From assembly GCA_949710005.1 (NCBI GenBank), contig OX453286.1, positions 12,195,742 through 12,259,741 on the forward strand: a stretch of 64,000 bases of DNA. The letters run 5' to 3'. Numbering within the stretch: the first letter of the stretch is position 1; every line of letters starts with the position of its first letter. Origin of the DNA: Ricordea florida (taxonomy: Eukaryota > Cnidaria > Anthozoa > Corallimorpharia > Ricordeidae). Shown here one piece after another: positions 59,601-64,000 of this stretch. The notes beneath the pieces were generated by a model. It did not search any database, was not told the DNA's origin, and was given only the letters and a program-made list of their open reading frames with translations. Position numbers and translations under genes: made by a program.

Positions 59601-62600
59601 GGGGCCCAGCCGAAGGTGGCACCGGTCATAAAATGCAGACGGTTTCTGTCGTTTTTTCAACGTTACATTGTTAGGGATATATCGCTGACTGAGATATATC
59701 GCTGGCTCATTGAAATCTGCTTCGCTTTCCGAGGGTTGATTGAACCATGAGCTCTTGTCACTTTCGGCGTGATTTTGTACTCTATCTGGATGAAATTCTT
59801 TGTTTTTGTGCTGCCTTTGTTTTGCTTTATCTCCGTTCAAAGTTTCGAAAGCCTGACCAGGGTTGAGTGTAAACAAAAAATGCTAATGAATTGAAATGGG
59901 ATCTCCCGGATAAAGTCATTTGCAGCGAATTCGAAACAGCCGCTGGGAAGTCAATAACTATTAAATAGATTTAGGCAAACCTAAAAGCGGAGCTCCTCAC
60001 ACAGTCCCTCCAAAAATGCTTGAAAACTTGTAGAAATGCTTATGTCCCTCCAAAAACGTTTGAAAACTTGTAGGAAGAAAATTTTTCCTCCAAAACCGCT
60101 ATGAATAATCCGTTTCTTCAGCAAAACATTGTAGACTGCTGTAGACTGCTGGCTGTAGGTTGTGTAGCCGCGGCAAGCCGCGAAAAGCGCGCGAAAAACA
60201 AAGCCTCGTTTCGGTTTAAGACCTTCTAAATATCCCGGATGACTATGGCCGCCATGTTGGGGCAACATCGTCGTCGTCGTCGTCGTCGCTAGGCGCACGC
60301 GCCCGCGAGCCATGCCGCTAGCCACGATGACCATGAAAACTCAAACGCATGGTTTTCTCAATTTCTATCCTCGCACAGTAGTTATGGGGCTACGCTCTGC
60401 GGCTCTTCGAGCCGCTGTGAAGCTCCGCTAAAAAGGATTATGACACCGTGACAGTTTATTAACTTTTATTAAAAAATATCTTTTTCCCAATAACTTGCGC
60501 GCGTTTTAATATTTTACATACATTTTTTCGGGAAATGGTAGCTTAAATAACGAACTCTAATGTTCTTGACGAAAAAGAAATCGACCAATGTAGGCTCGAG
60601 AAGGTTCGAAGTAACCTTAAAGGTTTCTCCGAAATGAAAAACGTAAACAAATTTGAATTTGAATAAACATTAAATCATTTCATTTTAATTCACGGACAAA
60701 TTGTTTTACAAATATAAGAAAGACACAAAACTGTCAATGATGTCATCTACACAACAGTCCTCTAATATATCATCACCATCATTGTCTGTAGCCCACAAAG
60801 GCCACCAAGAACGGAAAAATTTGACATAATTATATTCTGTAAGTAAACATTAATTTGAGCATCAATGTAAAAAATTGTCTATGATGTATTTGGTGATCAC
60901 TTTAAGTGATGTAGTTTATATATACTTACATAGTTTTTAAATTCATGATGCACAGGAGGTGATGCAGCACCTGACCTTATTGAAATTGATGATGATGAGT
61001 CCAGTGCTGCCATAGCTCCACAATTCGGTAAAGTGCTTTTAATTGGCCCTGTTGGTGATGTAGAAGTCATGTTGATGTGTTTTTTTTAGTGATAGTCAGT
61101 GCCATTGCATTTCTTTCTTGTATGGCAAACATATAGAATTCTGTGTGTGAGAATTAAGTCATGTTGATGGGGTTTTTTGTAGTGATGATTATAATCAGGC
61201 AGCATTGCATTTAGAACCCAGACAGCGTTCACCCATACAAAAAGGTTGGATGTGTAACACCTTCCTTCCCCAAACAAAACATCTGACAGAACCCAAACAG
61301 ATGCCATATCCAAATTCGAAAGAACTGGCGTTATTTATTACAGGTAAAGAACATGGCTTAACACTTGTTACCGTGTACTTGTTGGTAAAATAATTTATAG
61401 TTGTGTTGCAATTACGAGATTATAGGTTCTTAAATTTATATTTCACTGACTAATTAGGTGATGTCAGCGATGATGATTTGGGGATGCCACTCTTCTCGTC
61501 CACTCCAACCCGAGTGCCCAGTTGTACAGGTAGATCTTCTATCATGATAACATGTCTACTTATAAGCTGAAGTTGTCATATTTGGAAAATATATGTATGA
61601 TTTACAGGCATTTAATATATCTTTAGACTTCAGATCTAAAAATTTACCATTAAGATAATGATTACGCAAATTAAGTGCTTCACTTCTGACGGCTGATTTC
61701 CTTGCTGGGACAGAGAGGATAAGTCAGAGAGTGAGTATAAATTACAACTGTATATTTGCCAGTTATTCGGTGATAGACAATGATTTTTTTACTTTCTTTT
61801 GAAAGATTCTGTACAAAGGAAGGTGGAAAAGATTGTGGAAACATTTTATAGTAAGTCACAATATAGTAAACAAGCACTATGACAGCTGGATGTATCAATG
61901 GTCTTGATTTGCTTGACTTAATAATTATTTTGGCATCAATATTCAAACAAGAGAAACGAATAGGTACTCGGTAGTGTTGGTCACAAACTAATTCCTCTTA
62001 TTTCGAAGTTCCATAAAAAAATAATCAGCAACTTTCATTTTGGGGGGGTTTGATTTATAGATTCAATATCAACGAGTGTTGCAGTGACAAAGGACGCTAA
62101 TCAGATTGCCCATCAAGCAACACAAGGTAAAGGCAGATGCTCCTTACCAGTACTGTACTGGTAGGAAAAGTATAAATATATAGTTAATTCATGTTTTATT
62201 GAGAGCCTGTGATGATATTAATATAGTGCCACGATCGCACATAATTATTGTCATTCCCAATAAACACCTTATGATCCGGAAGTTTTTTTAACAGAAATAC
62301 AGATAGGCCAAGGAACTTAACAGAATTGCAAAGTTTCACAGTATTTCACAGCAAAGTACAATCTTAACATTATTAAACCTGTCCATGGTTACGTGCAAAT
62401 TAATGTTCAAAAAGTTCAATGTCCAGTACTCTAAATGACAATCCAATGGCAATACAGTGGTTTGAATTATCACATTCCCTTTTCAGTTGGAATTGTAGAA
62501 GAGGAGGAAAATCACCTGATAGGTGCAGAAGCAAGTGAGTTGATAAGTGCAATTTATATCATTAAAATACAATTCATGTTAAGTTAGGTTTTAATCCATC

Positions 62601-63867
62601 CTTTAAATGAACCTAGGTGATGGCTCAGCTCTATCATGGTATTGCATCCCACTCCTTGCGCTGACATTGCGCTACACAACTATATATTAATAAACGCCTG
62701 CCCCAACAATTCTTCTGAACTCTAACAACACTGACAGGCCTAGTACTAAACCATGGTTTTGCACTCAATGCATATACATCTCATTATTACAACTATACGT
62801 ACATTTGTTCAGATGAATCAGCAGGACCTGCATATGACTTGCAGCTGTTGACAAGGATGATGGCAATGAATGAAGTGCCACAAAGGCTCCAGTTTCTCTG
62901 CCTTAATGCTCAGGAAGTAAGTGATATCAAATTCATGTTCTGATTAGATGTGTAAAACCTGAAACTGAGGTATTGACTGTTTATGCATGTTCACGACACC
63001 AAATTTTTGTTAGTAGTGCATCAGTACGCAAATTTTAAAAGTGAATATGAAGATCAAGGTTTCATCTCAGGTGGAGTTGCACCCCCCCCCCCCCCCTTAA
63101 ATCTGCCTCTGAAGAATAAGCATGCGATTTTTGCTTAGCTCTGAGTGGTATTTAGAAAAAGAACCAGCTTAATTTATCCATAAGTTGTGATAAGTGTTTG
63201 TTAGGTCATTATTAATAATTATTTAGAAGTATTCACAGCAGTGCGGGATATTGCCTAAATGTGTACATATTTTATGCTTAGTAGGCCAATGCGTATGAGT
63301 GTAAACTAAATATCTGTCAAAAAGTTGTGTTATGATGCTAGTAAGCTAGTATTTTGAAAGTTCAAATCCCAGTTTAAGAATACATGTATAATACTACAAA
63401 TCCCCCAAACACGTAGAAGCATACTAGATTTATTAGTTTTAGTAGAGTTTCTTATCATTTCTCAGATGAGGAGGCAGAGCCATGAAGATTGCACTCCACT
63501 AGTGCTTCTTCGATACCTCCCAAGTGCAAAGGCCATTCGCATTATTAGGTCTGTATTAAACTTTTTTTGGGAATGCACTATGTAATACAATTTGCCGCTA
63601 TCTTCTTCATTTTCTTGAAAAAAGATGCTGTGTTTTCTTTTTGAAAGCTTGTCATATCCTCTTGTTCACATGGTCATGCCTATTTTACATTGTAGTATTT
63701 AAACCATTTTCCTTTTGTTGTGAAGAGTACTGTAAATGAACTTCATTAACTGTTATTTTTTTTTCCTTTTTGGCTTAGATCATTAATGACAACAATAAAC
63801 CTTTTGCCGCAGCTGGCAAATTGCTATGTGCATGTAGCTTTGCAAGGAAGCCAGTTTGACGAGGAAG
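56700..63867 (+). CDS. G2E3-like family gene, 5' part, runs off the window
   Basis: Exons joined by phase: 56700-56929, 57017-57147, 58508-58576, 60958-61027, 61458-61529, 61806-61850, 62061-62126, 62487-62534, 62813-62916, 63466-63548, 63779-63867. The start is ATG at 56700 or 56706. The first two exons give RQLSRTFILLRAEDSNGRVP, VKEIEFSNNAT, VVNAFSQL and LVLYKTVGNTSVLSVAGRTG, the N-terminal domain of G2E3-like (HECT-type E3) proteins expanded in fish and cnidarians. Several short phase-1 exons then encode acidic, serine-rich linkers (LIEIDDDESS). The last three give a helical segment (YDLQLLTRMMAMNE, RYLPSAKAIRIIR, LLPQLANCYVHVALQG) that I do not recognise. A C-terminal HECT domain would lie beyond the right edge; that is inference. 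The donor at 58576 (GTTCGT) is weak. Confidence 0.65.
57273..57860. mobile_element. 588-bp MITE, family A relative, with tandem CCCGCAGT units
   Basis: Ends are inverted copies of TAGAATACCCGGCCAC, the same core as 24632-24980. Inside, about three tandem units of roughly 69 bases (57305-57530) each hold CCCGCAGTCC(T/C)GCAGTC plus AAGTGAAATTCAGGG. It lies in the second intron of the G2E3-like gene. Confidence 0.75.
58130..58450. repeat. CGTTTTC-rich MITE-like stretch
   Basis: Repeated CCTTCGTTTTC, CGTTTTCAAAACC and GTCCACACT-type words in both orientations. It resembles non-autonomous hAT-like elements with GTCCACACTA motifs, but clear TIRs were not delimited. It lies in the third splice gap of the G2E3-like gene, just before exon 58508. 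Confidence 0.4.
59105..60620. mobile_element. TTAA-bounded element, GGTTAC family, copy 3
   Basis: TTAA at 59105-59108 and 60617-60620 flank inverted ends beginning GGTTACTTC(A/G)AACC. The left end continues GTCGCGGGTGTCC and an ACAAACTATATATCA stretch that are shared with copy 1. The 1.5-kb inside has minus-strand frames (59309-59629, 59586-59876) without recognised relatives and a GTC repeat. It lies in an intron of the G2E3-like gene. Confidence 0.7.
60267..60289 (+). repeat. GTC trinucleotide repeat
   Basis: Six to seven CGT/GTC units inside the TTAA-bounded element copy 3. Confidence 0.85.
63080..63098 (+). repeat. Poly-C tract
   Basis: About 18 consecutive C in an intron of the G2E3-like gene. 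Confidence 0.85.
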
Positions 63868-64000
63868 GTAAACTAAATTCTTTGTACTCTTTGATACTAC
63901 AATAGGTGCATGAAGGTTGTCCACGTTTGCTCTTGAATCTGTCTCAGTCAAGTGATGTGTCCTTTGATCACTATATTGTAGCATGTGGAAAACAGAGACG

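Noticed and set aside
61199-61350. Open segment with splice-like ends in the G2E3-like gene region
   Set aside because: Incoming phase 1 from the exon ending at 61027 leads to a TAA within about 20 codons; skipping it joins 61027 to 61458 in phase.
1-64000. CRISPR arrays or bacterial operons
   Set aside because: No spaced direct repeats of CRISPR form were seen, and gene structure with spliceosomal introns shows the DNA is eukaryotic.

Overview
The window looks like nuclear DNA from a cnidarian, most likely a stony coral or sea anemone. It is AT-rich, has intron-containing genes with GT/AG splice sites, a BEL/Pao retroelement, RTE-like and CR1/L2-like LINEs, Harbinger, IS1595/Merlin-type and integrase-core transposase remnants, and many foldback elements. 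The species cannot be named from the sequence alone. Most of the window is mobile DNA; three host-type genes are partly visible and one short transposase-type gene is complete.

Layout. 1-4480: no gene recognised; small inverted-repeat elements. 4481-10237: decayed BEL/Pao LTR retrotransposon on the minus strand. 10242-11837: foldback element carrying a broken integrase-core transposase. 11838-16748: palindrome and a Harbinger fragment. 16749-21222: 4.5-kb TTAA-flanked element with terminal inverted repeats (TIRs) of about 0.8 kb, ending about 110 bases before the start codon of an ADAM-type metalloprotease gene. 21330-34131 (+): that ADAM gene, 14 exons assembled by splice phase, with no downstream exons found. 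35353-39073: retroelement with a single intact 1157-codon ORF on the minus strand (Myb/SANT-like region, reverse transcriptase, restriction-like endonuclease). 39270-39660: 24-bp palindromic satellite. 41282-46379 (minus): RING/TRAF-zinc-finger gene with three exons recognised and a 3.9-kb intron full of nested inverted repeats. 46990-52580: nested and truncated LINEs. 54306-54790: perfect palindrome and a Penelope-like remnant with a hammerhead-like core. 55042-56506 (minus): intact three-exon IS1595/ISXO2 (Merlin-type) transposase gene. 56700-63867 and onward (+): divergent partner gene whose N-terminus resembles the G2E3-like family expanded in fish and cnidarians, running off the right edge.

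The host genes are not an operon and show no shared pathway. ADAM proteins shed or process cell-surface proteins, and RING/TRAF and G2E3-like proteins belong to ubiquitin signalling families. The strongest leads are the intact RT/endonuclease element, the intact spliced transposase gene sharing a short intergenic gap with the G2E3-like gene, the family of TTAA-bounded elements, and the large TTAA element beside ADAM exon 1. Exon boundaries were read by eye from splice sites, phase and family resemblance; no alignment or transcript evidence was available.
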